NCBI GenBank assembly: GCA_945907065.1
Contig: CAMDSC010000003.1
Coordinates: forward strand, 62,001-126,000
Direction: 5' to 3'
Source of the DNA: Chitinophaga pinensis
Lineage (GTDB): Bacteria; Bacteroidota; Bacteroidia; NS11-12g; UBA9320
Length of the DNA: 64,000 nucleotides
The notes under the pieces were generated by a model. It was not told the DNA's origin. It worked only from the letters and a program-made list of their open reading frames with translations, and searched no databases. Made by a program: the position numbers and the translations under genes. This document shows positions 8,023-16,515 of this stretch, piece by piece; position 1 is the first letter of the stretch, and each line of letters begins with the position of its first letter.

Positions 8023-9131
8023 TATGGTACTTGGTTTTAATACCACTTTTGGTTTATGTATGCCTCGTAATTTGGTTTATAAAAGGCTGGGTTGGGATTA
8101 GGGAATTAGGAATTAGGAATCAGGAATTAGGAATTATGGTTTCAGTTATTATTCCTTGTCGCAATGAAGCCAATACTATTCAAACTATCCTGAAATCATT
8201 AGACCAACAAAAATTTGATTTCAAAAATTTGGAGGTAATAATTGTGGATGACCATTCAACTGACGATACTTTGGGGGTAATTACGAATTACGAATTACGA
8301 ATTAGGAATTTTAAACCTTTGGTGGTTAAATTATCTGAAAACGAGTTTGGCAAAAAATCGGCTATCAATAAAGCTTTAAAAAATACAAAAGGTGAACTCA
8401 TTGTATGCACTGATGCGGATTGTGAGTTTGGTGTTGATTGGCTAAGTATAATGACTTCTGCTTTTCATTCTTCCGAAATAAAAATGGTAACGGGGCCTAT
8501 AATGTTTTTTGAACGACCAGGTTTTTGGAACCAAATGATGCAATTGGAATTTTTAAGCCTTATTGGAATTGGGGCGGCTTCGGTCCAAAACAGCCATCCT
8601 AATATGTGCAACGGAGCCAATATTGCCTACCGAAAATCTGCTTTTTATGAGGTAAATGGATTTGAAGGAAACGAGCATATCCCCAGTGGCGACGATGAAT
8701 TTTTGATGCATAAAATTTATGATAAATTTCATGGAGGTGTTCAATTTGTAAAAAACCATGAAGCTATTGTTTATACTGAACCGCCTCAAAATTTTAATGA
8801 ATTTGTAAACCAACGCATCCGTTGGGGCAGTAAGGCGGGGCATTATAAAAGTTTTAAATCAAAACTGCTTCCGGCTTTCATGTATCTGTTTAATGTTATG
8901 TTATTTTTAACCCCGGTTTTTTATTTTGTTGGAATGTCTTGGACATTGATTGCCACTTTATGGCTTGCTAAACTGAGTATTGAGATTGCCTTTTTTGCCT
9001 CCATCCTTCCGTTTTTCCGTAGTTCAAAAATCCTAGATTTGGTAATTCCGGCTCAGATTTTTCATGTGGTGTATATTTCGGTTATAGGTGTGTTGTCGGT
9101 AGTGAAAAATTATAATTGGAAAGGAAGATGA
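8019..9131 (+). CDS. Membrane-bound GT2 family glycosyltransferase with heptanucleotide-repeat inserts
   Basis: 370-residue processive-type glycosyltransferase: TM helix at ~3-22, GT-A domain from residue 40 (VSVIIPCRNEA), metal-binding D-A-D at 132-134, SGDDE at 223-227, the QRIRW (QxxRW) motif at 265-269, and C-terminal TM helices. Transfers sugar from a nucleotide-sugar to a lipid or polymer at the inner membrane. Two stretches, residues ~27-39 and ~90-97, are encoded by repeats of a 7-bp unit and read like inserted low-complexity peptide. The first ends exactly at an in-frame ATG (8136) that opens the catalytic domain. The gene is coupled to the flippase-like gene by a 4-bp overlap. Confidence 0.88.
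   Translation: MIWYLVLIPLLVYVCLVIWFIKGWVGIRELGIRNQELGIMVSVIIPCRNEANTIQTILKSLDQQKFDFKNLEVIIVDDHSTDDTLGVITNYELRIRNFKPLVVKLSENEFGKKSAINKALKNTKGELIVCTDADCEFGVDWLSIMTSAFHSSEIKMVTGPIMFFERPGFWNQMMQLEFLSLIGIGAASVQNSHPNMCNGANIAYRKSAFYEVNGFEGNEHIPSGDDEFLMHKIYDKFHGGVQFVKNHEAIVYTEPPQNFNEFVNQRIRWGSKAGHYKSFKSKLLPAFMYLFNVMLFLTPVFYFVGMSWTLIATLWLAKLSIEIAFFASILPFFRSSKILDLVIPAQIFHVVYISVIGVLSVVKNYNWKGR
8095..8138 (+). repeat. Heptanucleotide repeat tract 1 inside the GT2 gene
   Basis: About six imperfect copies of GGAATTA in coding sequence, including variants GGGATTA, GGGAATTA and GGAATCA, ending at the ATG at 8136. A change of one 7-bp unit would shift the reading frame. Confidence 0.85.
8279..8310 (+). repeat. 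Heptanucleotide repeat tract 2 inside the GT2 gene
   Basis: Three consecutive copies of the unit CGAATTA followed by GGAATT, within the catalytic-domain coding sequence. The unit is close to that of tract 1, 140 bp upstream, so the two probably share an origin. Confidence 0.85.
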
Positions 9132-9135
9132 TTTA

Positions 9136-9161
9136 AACTTTGTAAAAGTTAATACAAAGTT
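9136..9161. terminator. Hairpin between convergent GT2 and mutS2 genes
   Basis: Perfect 9-bp stem (AACTTTGTA, 9136-9144, with 9153-9161) and an 8-nt loop in the 28-bp gap between convergent genes. It could end both transcripts, although no strong T-tract follows on either strand. Confidence 0.45.
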
Positions 9162-11520
9162 ACCCCAACTCCACAATCGTAATTCCATCGCCACCAAAGT
9201 CTGCATGTTCGCTTTCCAGTTTTTTTATGTGGCTTATTTTTCTGAGGTTTTCGCGTATCATTTTGCGAAGGATGCCGTCGCCTTTGCCATGCAATATCCA
9301 AAGTTTGTCGATGCTAAGTACCAAAGCATTATCCACTGCAGTAATAACTTTTTGTAAAGCTTCTTCGGCACTCATGCCACGCACATCCAGTCGTGGACTG
9401 AAATCCTGACTTATTTGGCTGTAATTATAACCGCTAATTTTGGTAGTTGGTTTGGGGGCTTTGGATTGAGGAATAATTTCTATCTGGTCAAAATTAAGCC
9501 GCGATTTTATTAGGCCCATTTCTACCAATACTTTTTCTTTACCTACTTGCAATACTTTGCCTAAGGAGTCGTAGCCTTTTATTTTTACTAAGGTTCCAAT
9601 TTCTATGTTTAGCGCAAGTTGAGGTTTAGGCTGAGGTTGAGGGTCAGGTTTGAGTTCTTTTTCGGCTTCCACCAGTTTACTGCGAATGGCTTTGGTTACC
9701 AAAGGGTCAGCATTGGCGGTTTTTATATCACGAATGGTTTTTTCAATCAGCTTGTTTGTATTATTCAATAAATCTTTGGCCTGCTGTTTGGCTTGATTCA
9801 TAATATCGGCTTTTTGACCGGATAGTTTGATTTTCAGTTCTTCATAATCCGCCATCAGTTTGTCCAATCGGGCCTCTTTTTCTATCACTCGTTTCTCCGT
9901 TGAACGCACATTTTGGATATCTTTTTCATACTCCGAAAGAATTTCTTCCATGCGATGCTGGCTTTTACCGGCCTTGGATTTAGCCCGTTCTATAATGTCT
10001 TTGTTGAGACCTGTTTTCTTTGCCAACTCAATAGCAAACGAACTTCCGGGTTTGCCGCTAACCAAAGTATAAAGCGGTTCGTACTTTTCCAAATCATACA
10101 GCATGCTGCCGTTGATAAAACCTTCCGTTTGCCCTGCATAATTTTTAATATTGCTAAAATGAGAAGTCACCACCCCAAATGCCTTGTTTGAATTTAAGCG
10201 TTCCAAAACGGCTTCCCCAATGGCTCCGCCAAATTGCGGGTCGGTGCCACTACCAAGTTCATCTATAAAAAAGAAGGTGTTTTTATCGGCAAAATTCACA
10301 AAGTGTTTCATGGCCGTAAGGTGGCTGCTGTAGGAACTCAGGTTATTATCAATGCTTTGTCCGTCGCCAATATCCACCATCATATCTTTAAATAGGGTGT
10401 ATTTTGAATCGGGATAACTGCACACCAACATGCCGCATTGAAGCATGTATTGATTAAGGGCAATGGTTTTTAAAGCCACTGATTTTCCTCCGGCATTGGG
10501 CCCTGATATTACCATAATACGGTTTTCAGTATTCAGTGATAAATCCAAAGGCACCGGAGTTTGTCCTAGTTTTTTTAGTTTTAAATATAAAAGCGGATGA
10601 AAGGTTTGTATAAGGCGAAGTTCGTTGGTTGTATTAATAATTGGTTTTACTGCATTCAGTCGAATGGCCAGTTGAGCTTTGGCTCTTATAAAATCGGTAA
10701 CGGTTATTTTCTTTAAGTATTCCTCTAAGTTGGGCAACCAAGGCATTATTTTTAAGGTAATTTCCCGAAGTATTCGTTCGGTTTCACGTTGCTTTTCGAA
10801 ATACAGATGCCTTAAATTATTATTGGCTTCTACAATTTCGGTAGGTTCGATATACAGAATATTTCCGCTGTTGGATTCATCGTGAACTAACCCTTTAATT
10901 TTTCGTTTATGCTCCGCAATGATAGGGATTACAAGCCTTCCTTCACGTACAGAAATATCCGTTTCACCTGCCCAGCCTTCGTCTTTCGCTTTTTTGAAGA
11001 TAGAAACTAAACGCTTGTGAATATCTCGCTCGGTTTTGCTAATGTCACCTGAAATTTTAAGCAATTGGGGCGAAGCCGAAGGTTTAATTTTTCCATTTTC
11101 ATCGATGACGGCATCAATGAGTTTAAGAATATCTTTTTTAATTTCGACACCTGTATACAGTGCAAAAAGTGTTGGGTATTTTTCTTCCCGTTTTTTAAAG
11201 TAAACAGTTATCTGCTCAATCAAGCGACAAATTTGCCGGATATTATGCAGCTCCATTTCGGTAAGATGCATTCCTTCAATAGTTAGTTTATGAAGGGTGC
11301 TCGAAATATCAAGGTAATTATCGGAAGGAAAGGTTTCGTCTTCGGTAATCAGTTGTTTAAACTCAGATGTTTGGTTTACCCAAAGCTGAATGGTTTTAGC
11401 ATTAAATGAAAACGCCATTTTTTCAACCATTGCTTCGCCCATTGGGCTTAAACAATGCTCAGCCAGCAATTGGCGAATGGTATCAAAACCTATTTTTATT
11501 TCTATGTCTTTGGGATACAC
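9160..11520 (-). CDS. mutS2: MutS2, DNA mismatch-repair ATPase paralogue with Smr nuclease domain
   Basis: 786 residues, the normal length for MutS2, which in other bacteria suppresses recombination or rescues collided ribosomes rather than repairing mismatches. Core and lever helices occupy ~1-320; Walker A GPNAGGKS is at 340-347, followed by IDELGSGTDP (Walker B) and the TSHF switch. A long charged coiled coil follows (~500-620), then a KOW-like region and a C-terminal Smr domain from ~711 with LDVRG and the catalytic HGKGDG. The start is GTG at 11520: the upstream frame offers no better codon, and VYPKDIE aligns with the usual family N-terminus. Confidence 0.95.
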   Translation of the reverse strand: MYPKDIEIKIGFDTIRQLLAEHCLSPMGEAMVEKMAFSFNAKTIQLWVNQTSEFKQLITEDETFPSDNYLDISSTLHKLTIEGMHLTEMELHNIRQICRLIEQITVYFKKREEKYPTLFALYTGVEIKKDILKLIDAVIDENGKIKPSASPQLLKISGDISKTERDIHKRLVSIFKKAKDEGWAGETDISVREGRLVIPIIAEHKRKIKGLVHDESNSGNILYIEPTEIVEANNNLRHLYFEKQRETERILREITLKIMPWLPNLEEYLKKITVTDFIRAKAQLAIRLNAVKPIINTTNELRLIQTFHPLLYLKLKKLGQTPVPLDLSLNTENRIMVISGPNAGGKSVALKTIALNQYMLQCGMLVCSYPDSKYTLFKDMMVDIGDGQSIDNNLSSYSSHLTAMKHFVNFADKNTFFFIDELGSGTDPQFGGAIGEAVLERLNSNKAFGVVTSHFSNIKNYAGQTEGFINGSMLYDLEKYEPLYTLVSGKPGSSFAIELAKKTGLNKDIIERAKSKAGKSQHRMEEILSEYEKDIQNVRSTEKRVIEKEARLDKLMADYEELKIKLSGQKADIMNQAKQQAKDLLNNTNKLIEKTIRDIKTANADPLVTKAIRSKLVEAEKELKPDPQPQPKPQLALNIEIGTLVKIKGYDSLGKVLQVGKEKVLVEMGLIKSRLNFDQIEIIPQSKAPKPTTKISGYNYSQISQDFSPRLDVRGMSAEEALQKVITAVDNALVLSIDKLWILHGKGDGILRKMIRENLRKISHIKKLESEHADFGGDGITIVELG

Positions 11521-11541
11521 TTTAAATTATTTTACAATTGC

Positions 11542-11620
11542 TGTCATGCGGAGGTATGAAGCATCTGTGCAAGGAAGGGTGCTTTTTTTAAATAAAGATG
11601 CTTCGTACCTCCGCATGACA
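11542..11620. repeat. Palindromic intergenic repeat (GTCATGCGGAGG type)
   Basis: 25-bp arms (11542-11566 and 11596-11620) match at 24 of 25 positions around a 29-nt spacer. The arms start with TGTCATGCGGAGG and end with GAAGCATCT. The element lies between mutS2 and the DUF4296-type lipoprotein gene and is more G+C-rich than its surroundings. It resembles the dispersed small palindromic units of many bacterial genomes that begin 'GTCAT-GCGGAG..GAAGCATCT'. No coding potential. Confidence 0.8.
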
Positions 11621-11644
11621 AATCGCCCAGTGTTTTCCAGATTC

Positions 11645-11980
11645 CTAATTTTCTAAGCGGTTCAAATTCTCAATCACCTCATCCATCATTTTAGTAAAAT
11701 CATTCGGATGGCTACTGTAATATTTAACACTCGAATCCATTTGCCATTTTTCAATATTTTGTTTTTTGTAAATAAATTGGTAGGTACTATCAATTAAAAT
11801 TTTGGTGTTATAACCATATTTATGCAATACTTTTTCATTTCCTTCAGCCAAAACGATATCGGTAAGTATTGTTATCATTTTATTTCTTGGCAAGTGATAG
11901 CCCGAGTATGCTTTTACTTGTTTTTCTTTGCAGGCAGCAAAAGTTAGTATTAAAATTAATAAACAACCTATAAATTTCAT
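11645..11980 (-). CDS. Small lipoprotein, DUF4296-like
   Basis: 111-residue exported lipoprotein. The lipobox TFAAC lies at the end of a hydrophobic signal (residues 1-~17), then an acidic/helical domain with ILTDIVLAEGN, YGYNTKILIDSTYQFIY, and SSVKYYSSHPNDFTKMMDEVIENL. This pattern (an 'M..iL.D..laE' helix, then 'S..YYs.np..f..i.d.V...L') is that of the Bacteroidota DUF4296 family, whose function is unknown. The ATG at 11980 is preferred over the in-frame TTG at 11989 because it opens the signal peptide directly and a TACTTTTG promoter element lies 6 nt before it. Divergent from yggS with a 16-bp gap. Confidence 0.75.
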   Translation of the reverse strand: MKFIGCLLILILTFAACKEKQVKAYSGYHLPRNKMITILTDIVLAEGNEKVLHKYGYNTKILIDSTYQFIYKKQNIEKWQMDSSVKYYSSHPNDFTKMMDEVIENLNRLEN

Positions 11981-11986
11981 TTGATA

Positions 11987-11994
11987 CAAAAGTA
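11987..11994 (-). promoter_or_regulatory. -7 promoter element of the DUF4296-like lipoprotein gene
   Basis: TACTTTTG on the minus strand, 6 nt before the ATG at 11980, in the 16-bp gap between the divergent starts. No -33 box at standard spacing; any upstream element would lie inside yggS. Confidence 0.4.
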
Positions 11995-11996
11995 CG

Positions 11997-12644
11997 ATGA
12001 TTAAGCAAAACCTTGAAAAAATAAAACAACAGTTACCGTCAAATGTTCAATTGGTAGTGGTTTCAAAATTTAGGCCAATTGAACAACTTTTGGAAGTATA
12101 TGAAACCGGGCAACGAGAGTTGGCCGAAAATCGGGTTCAGGAAATGGTAACCAAATATGAGGCCTTACCAAAAGATATCAATTGGCATTTAATAGGGCAT
12201 TTGCAAACAAATAAAGTAAAATACATAGCGCCGTTTGTAAGCCTTATTCATTCCGTTGATAGCCATGAACTGGCGCAGGAAATAAATAAACAAGCTATAA
12301 AAAATAATCGTACCATTCCAATATTATTGCAGTTTCATGTGGCTGAGGAAGATTCAAAATTTGGTTTAAAACCTGATGAAGCTGAAATAGTTTGTAAGCA
12401 GATTTTAGAGTTACCAAATATTGAAATATGCGGGATAATGGGAATGGCTACGTTTACAGATAACGAAACTCAAGTAAGAAAAGAGTTTAAATTATTGAAA
12501 GATATTTTTGATAATCTGAAGGAGAAATATTTTAATAATAAAGAAAACTTCAATACCCTTTCGATGGGAATGAGCAGTGATTATAAAATTGCAATTGAAG
12601 AGGGGAGCAACTTAGTTAGAGTAGGAAGTCTGGTGTTTGAGTAA
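11997..12644 (+). CDS. yggS: YggS/PROSC-family pyridoxal-phosphate homeostasis protein
   Basis: 215-residue single-domain alanine-racemase-like TIM barrel that binds PLP and buffers its cellular supply; no racemase activity is expected. The PLP-binding Lys24 sits in VVVSKFRP. AENRVQEM, WHLIGHLQTNK, FGLKPDEA and the phosphate-binding end LSMGMSSDY / GSNLVRVGS are all present. The gene abuts the peroxidase gene at 12645 with no intergenic base (convergent). Confidence 0.94.
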   Translation: MIKQNLEKIKQQLPSNVQLVVVSKFRPIEQLLEVYETGQRELAENRVQEMVTKYEALPKDINWHLIGHLQTNKVKYIAPFVSLIHSVDSHELAQEINKQAIKNNRTIPILLQFHVAEEDSKFGLKPDEAEIVCKQILELPNIEICGIMGMATFTDNETQVRKEFKLLKDIFDNLKEKYFNNKENFNTLSMGMSSDYKIAIEEGSNLVRVGSLVFE

Positions 12645-13739
12645 TTATTTACTGTAAATTTGGTTCGTATTTACTGATTCATCCACCAATCCATTTATAA
12701 AATTTATAATATCTTGTTTGTCCTGTTCAGTCCAGGTTCGTGGAGTTGGCTTATTGGTAGAATTATCAAAATGCTTTTTAAGATTAGGGTCTAAATAATA
12801 ATTAGTTTGAGGATGGAAATGAAAGCCTGTATCATAAAAATCTATTACTTCACGCAAGGTTTTGAAACGCCCGTCGTGCATATAAGGCGCAGTGTATTTT
12901 ATGTTTATTAAAGCGGGAACTTTAAATTTTCCAAGGTCTTCAGGATTTCTGGTAACAGCATATAATCCTGGGTCATTAATGGAATTAAGATTCAATCCGT
13001 TATTAGAAAATTTATAATTAGTCATAAAATTTCCCAATTCATGACAATGAAAACAATCTCCTTTTTTTTCATCTATAAAAACCAACAACCCCCGTTTTTC
13101 AGAAGCATTTAATTTTGAAGTATCTAAAGGTTTGGGAGTGTAAGCAATAATGGTTCGCATGAACTGGGCAATAGCTTTGGTTGTTTTATCAAAGGTTATT
13201 TCTCCTTGGCCAAACGCTGCAGTATACATTTTTTTATATTCGTCAGAATTATTCAGCTCGTCAATTAATACTTCCAAATCTTGATTCATTTCATTTTGAC
13301 TGGTAATTGGATGAAACACTTGTTCCTCTAATGTTTTGGCTCGGCCATCCCAAAACCAAGCTTTGGCGTAGCCTACATTATAAATTGGCATTGAATTTCT
13401 TCCTCCCAAAACCCCTGTTACCCCCTTACTAAATTTAACAGCCGAGTCAACAAAGGATACATTTTGCTGATGACAGCTACCACAAGCTTGTTTGTTATTA
13501 CTTGATAGCAAAGGGTCATAAAAAAGTTTTTTACCCAAAGCTACTCCTTCGTTGGTTAAAGGATTGGATGCTGGGATTTTCATTGGCGGAAAACTTTTAG
13601 GTAAATTTAATTTATATGCAGTTGGTTTGCTAGTTATAGCTATAGTATTTTCATTAACAAAGAAATCTTTTTTACATCCTGGTAGAAATCCCACTAGTAA
13701 TAATCCGTAAATAAATCCTGAAACTTTTAACCTGTTCAT
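12645..13739 (-). CDS. Di-haem cytochrome c peroxidase / MauG-like lipoprotein
   Basis: 364-residue exported haem protein that probably reduces hydrogen peroxide in the periplasm with electrons from a small cytochrome c. A signal peptide ends at FLPGC, a likely lipobox. Two c-type haem sites are clear: CGSCH at 86-90 and CFHCH at 229-233. The conserved stretches GRNSMPIYNVGYAKAWFWDG and APYMHDGRFKTLREVIDFYD are typical of CCP/MauG. The ATG at 13739 is chosen over an in-frame TTG at 13754 because it opens the signal peptide. It is divergent from the TonB receptor gene, with 104 bp between starts. MauG-type maturases share the fold, so the substrate is not certain. Confidence 0.88.
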   Translation of the reverse strand: MNRLKVSGFIYGLLLVGFLPGCKKDFFVNENTIAITSKPTAYKLNLPKSFPPMKIPASNPLTNEGVALGKKLFYDPLLSSNNKQACGSCHQQNVSFVDSAVKFSKGVTGVLGGRNSMPIYNVGYAKAWFWDGRAKTLEEQVFHPITSQNEMNQDLEVLIDELNNSDEYKKMYTAAFGQGEITFDKTTKAIAQFMRTIIAYTPKPLDTSKLNASEKRGLLVFIDEKKGDCFHCHELGNFMTNYKFSNNGLNLNSINDPGLYAVTRNPEDLGKFKVPALINIKYTAPYMHDGRFKTLREVIDFYDTGFHFHPQTNYYLDPNLKKHFDNSTNKPTPRTWTEQDKQDIINFINGLVDESVNTNQIYSK

Positions 13740-13843
13740 ATTAATAGAATACAATTTTACACATTAATGGTTAATTAAACATTGCCGCTCGTTAAATTAT
13801 GACCATCATTCCATAAATAATAAATAAATTGCGCCACTATTAA

Positions 13844-16156
13844 ATGAGGGTATTTTACACGATTTGTGCCGTATTGTTAAGTCTGTTTTCACTTGCACAA
13901 AAATCTGAACTGCGCGGGTTCGTTTTTAATAAAAAAACTGGGGATCCAGTAGCATTTGCTAATGTCTTTTTAAAAGAAACGTATCAAGGAACAACAACTG
14001 ACGAAGATGGATTATTCGTTTTATCAAAGATAAATCCTGGAACCTATAATTTAATTACTAAAGCCCTTGGTTATGATTCGATAGCCATAGAAATTATTCT
14101 TAAATCGGGAAAACTGGTAACTAAAAATATTTTACTTATTGAAACCGGTATTGATTTAAATGAAGTAAACGTATCAGCCGAAAGGCAAAAAAAGAAAAAG
14201 GATGTTTATATTTCTGTAACAAATATTACTTCAAAGGAGCTGAAAATGATACCTAGTATTGGTGGCGAGCCTGATTTAGTTCAGTTTTTGCAAGTTTTGC
14301 CTGGTGTTGTTTTTTCGGGTGATCAAGGCGGCCAGTTGTATATCCGTGGCGGTTCGCCTATAATGAATAAAGTTCTTTTAGACGGAATGACACTCTATAA
14401 TCCGTTTCACTCTATCGGTTTGTTTTCAGTTTTTGATTCTGATATTTTAAAGAGTACAGATGTCTACAGTGCAGGATTTGGTGCTGAGTATGGAGGTAGA
14501 ATTTCAGCCATTGTAGATGTTAAAACCCGTGATGGAGATAAAAATGAGGTAAAAGGAAAAATAAATATAAATACCTTTACTTCTAAATTTATGTTGGAAG
14601 GCCCTTTGAAAAAATTTAATCCAGAGGATGGCAGCAGCAGCACTTTTATTGTTTCTTATAAAAATTCATATTTAGATAAATCTTCCAAAATATTTTATAA
14701 CTACTTAGGGCCAAATAAGCTTCCATATTCTTTTGAAGATTTGTATGGAAAGATTTCATTCAATAGTTCAGCTGGATCAAAAATTAATTTCTTTGGATTT
14801 CATCATAAAGATAATGTTGATTTTAAAGATGCCTCTCAATATGGTTGGATATCAAAAGGATTTGGAAGTAAATTTTTCTTATTACCGCAAGGTTCAACTA
14901 CTTTAATAAATGCTACGTTTACTTGGAGTAATTATGAAATGACTCAAAAAGAATCGGGAGCAAAGCCTCGTAGTTCTGGTGTTAATGGATTTTATGCCTG
15001 CATGAATTTTACCAATAATAAAGGAGATGATGAATTTCAATATGGAATAGAAATAAACGGATTCAGTACCAATTTTAATATTTACAATTCGGCCAATAGA
15101 GCAATAGCCGATAATCAATATACAACAGAATTGAATGGTTTTGCGAGATATAAAATGCTGAGAATGGATAAAAAACTAATTCTTGAGCCAGGCTTCAGAT
15201 TTCAATATTACTCTTCATTTGGTGAATTTAGTCCAGAGCCACGATTGCGGGCAAAGTATAATATAAACAAAAGATTGAGATTGAAAGGAGCCACAGGTTT
15301 GTATTCTCAAAATTTAATGAGTGCATCTAGCGATAGAGATGTTGTAAATTTATTTTACGGTTTTTTATCCGGCCCTGAAGAATATCCAAAGCAGGTTGGT
15401 AAAAAAGATTTTACAAGTCGATTGCAAAAGTCTGCACATGCTGTATTGGGGGTTGAATATGATTTGAATTTGGAAAATGAATTTAATTTTGAAGTTTATA
15501 TCAAAGAATTTACCCAATTAACCAATGTGAATCGCGATAAAATATTTGATGATAATTTGGAAAATCAAAAACACCCTTGGTATTTGAGAAATGACTATAT
15601 CGGTGAAACTGGTAGGGCTTATGGATTTGATATTACCTATAAAGCTAGTTATAATAAATTATATTTTTGGGGAGTGTATTCATACAATAACGTTTCAAGA
15701 TATGATGGGATAAAAACTTATCAACCTCATTTTGACCGCCGCCATAATATCAATATCCTAGGAACCTATAAATTATTAAAGGACCAATCTTTCTCCATAA
15801 GCGCAAGATGGAATATGGGTTCTGGATTTCCATTTACTCAAACTCAAGGTTTTTATGAATACATTGATTTTAAAAATGGAGCTACTACTGATTATACTAG
15901 TACCAATGGTCAATTGGGAGTAGTATATGCCGGGCAAAATTTAGGTAGATTGCCTTATTATCACCGATTAGATGTGTCGGCTACAAAATTATTTAAGGTA
16001 AAACAAAGCAATGGTAACTTACGAAATATTGAAGCTATTTTTAGTTGTACTAATGTATATAACAGAGCTAATATATTTTACTTTGATAGAGTAAAATACA
16101 AGCGTGTTAATCAACTGCCAATACTTCCGAGCTTAGCCGTCAGTTATTCGTTTTAA
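13844..16156 (+). CDS. TonB-dependent outer-membrane receptor with carboxypeptidase-regulatory-like domain
   Basis: 770 residues: signal peptide to ~19 (SLAQ), CarboxypepD_reg-like beta-sandwich ~22-110 (GFVFNKKTGDPVAFANV, TTTDEDGLF), plug domain ~115-225 (PDLVQFLQVLPGVVFSGDQG, YIRGGSP, GMTLYNPFH, GAEYGGRISAIVDVKTRDG), then a 22-strand-type barrel ending in a terminal aromatic (SYSF). It imports an unknown ligand across the outer membrane with TonB/ExbBD energy. There is no SusD-like partner, so it is not a SUS pair. The divergent di-haem peroxidase gene may share regulation. An ECF sigma factor follows on the opposite strand, but no FecR-type anti-sigma protein is present. Confidence 0.92.
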   Translation: MRVFYTICAVLLSLFSLAQKSELRGFVFNKKTGDPVAFANVFLKETYQGTTTDEDGLFVLSKINPGTYNLITKALGYDSIAIEIILKSGKLVTKNILLIETGIDLNEVNVSAERQKKKKDVYISVTNITSKELKMIPSIGGEPDLVQFLQVLPGVVFSGDQGGQLYIRGGSPIMNKVLLDGMTLYNPFHSIGLFSVFDSDILKSTDVYSAGFGAEYGGRISAIVDVKTRDGDKNEVKGKININTFTSKFMLEGPLKKFNPEDGSSSTFIVSYKNSYLDKSSKIFYNYLGPNKLPYSFEDLYGKISFNSSAGSKINFFGFHHKDNVDFKDASQYGWISKGFGSKFFLLPQGSTTLINATFTWSNYEMTQKESGAKPRSSGVNGFYACMNFTNNKGDDEFQYGIEINGFSTNFNIYNSANRAIADNQYTTELNGFARYKMLRMDKKLILEPGFRFQYYSSFGEFSPEPRLRAKYNINKRLRLKGATGLYSQNLMSASSDRDVVNLFYGFLSGPEEYPKQVGKKDFTSRLQKSAHAVLGVEYDLNLENEFNFEVYIKEFTQLTNVNRDKIFDDNLENQKHPWYLRNDYIGETGRAYGFDITYKASYNKLYFWGVYSYNNVSRYDGIKTYQPHFDRRHNINILGTYKLLKDQSFSISARWNMGSGFPFTQTQGFYEYIDFKNGATTDYTSTNGQLGVVYAGQNLGRLPYYHRLDVSATKLFKVKQSNGNLRNIEAIFSCTNVYNRANIFYFDRVKYKRVNQLPILPSLAVSYSF

Positions 16157-16166
16157 TAAATAGAAA

Positions 16167-16403
16167 TCAAATAATTTCTTCCCTGTGTGATAAAGCCGAT
16201 TCTTCCATAATTATTTTTAAAGAAGTATCATGAGGCTCAAATTTTTCACTTTTCAATACCTTAATAGTTGACAATAAAGACTCGTGTCTTTTTCTTAAAT
16301 CATTGTCTTCAGATAATGCAATTTTGATTTCAGCTTCTAAAAATAGATTGGCTTCACCATAAATGAAAAGAATTAAATCGTTTTCAGTAAAAGTAGTGTT
16401 CAT
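16167..16403 (-). CDS. Small protein downstream of an ECF sigma gene, possible anti-sigma factor
   Basis: 78-residue, soluble, acidic protein (MNTTFTENDLILFIYGEAN...). The helical pattern, with a short leader, 'L.L.IYGEA', then 'EIKIALSEDNDLRKRHESL', resembles the cytoplasmic N-terminal helical domain of Bacteroidota anti-sigma proteins (ExxL...LseDpeL...), but it has no TM segment and no zinc-binding HxxxCxxC. It follows the sigma gene by 112 bp on the same strand, which fits a regulatory partner. The ATG at 16403 is preferred to the in-frame TTG at 16433. Function is inferred from position and pattern only. Confidence 0.55.
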   Translation of the reverse strand: MNTTFTENDLILFIYGEANLFLEAEIKIALSEDNDLRKRHESLLSTIKVLKSEKFEPHDTSLKIIMEESALSHREEII

Positions 16404-16515
16404 ATCATATATTATTATAAATTTTAACTTCAATTATTAAAACGACCGTTAAAGTCAGTTCGTATATAAAAGATGTAAATAATTTATAAATAGTTGAAAT
16501 GTAGTCATTTAAAAT

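Noticed and set aside
8095-8310. CRISPR-like array
   Set aside because: The repeats are 7-bp units without spacers and lie in frame within a glycosyltransferase gene.
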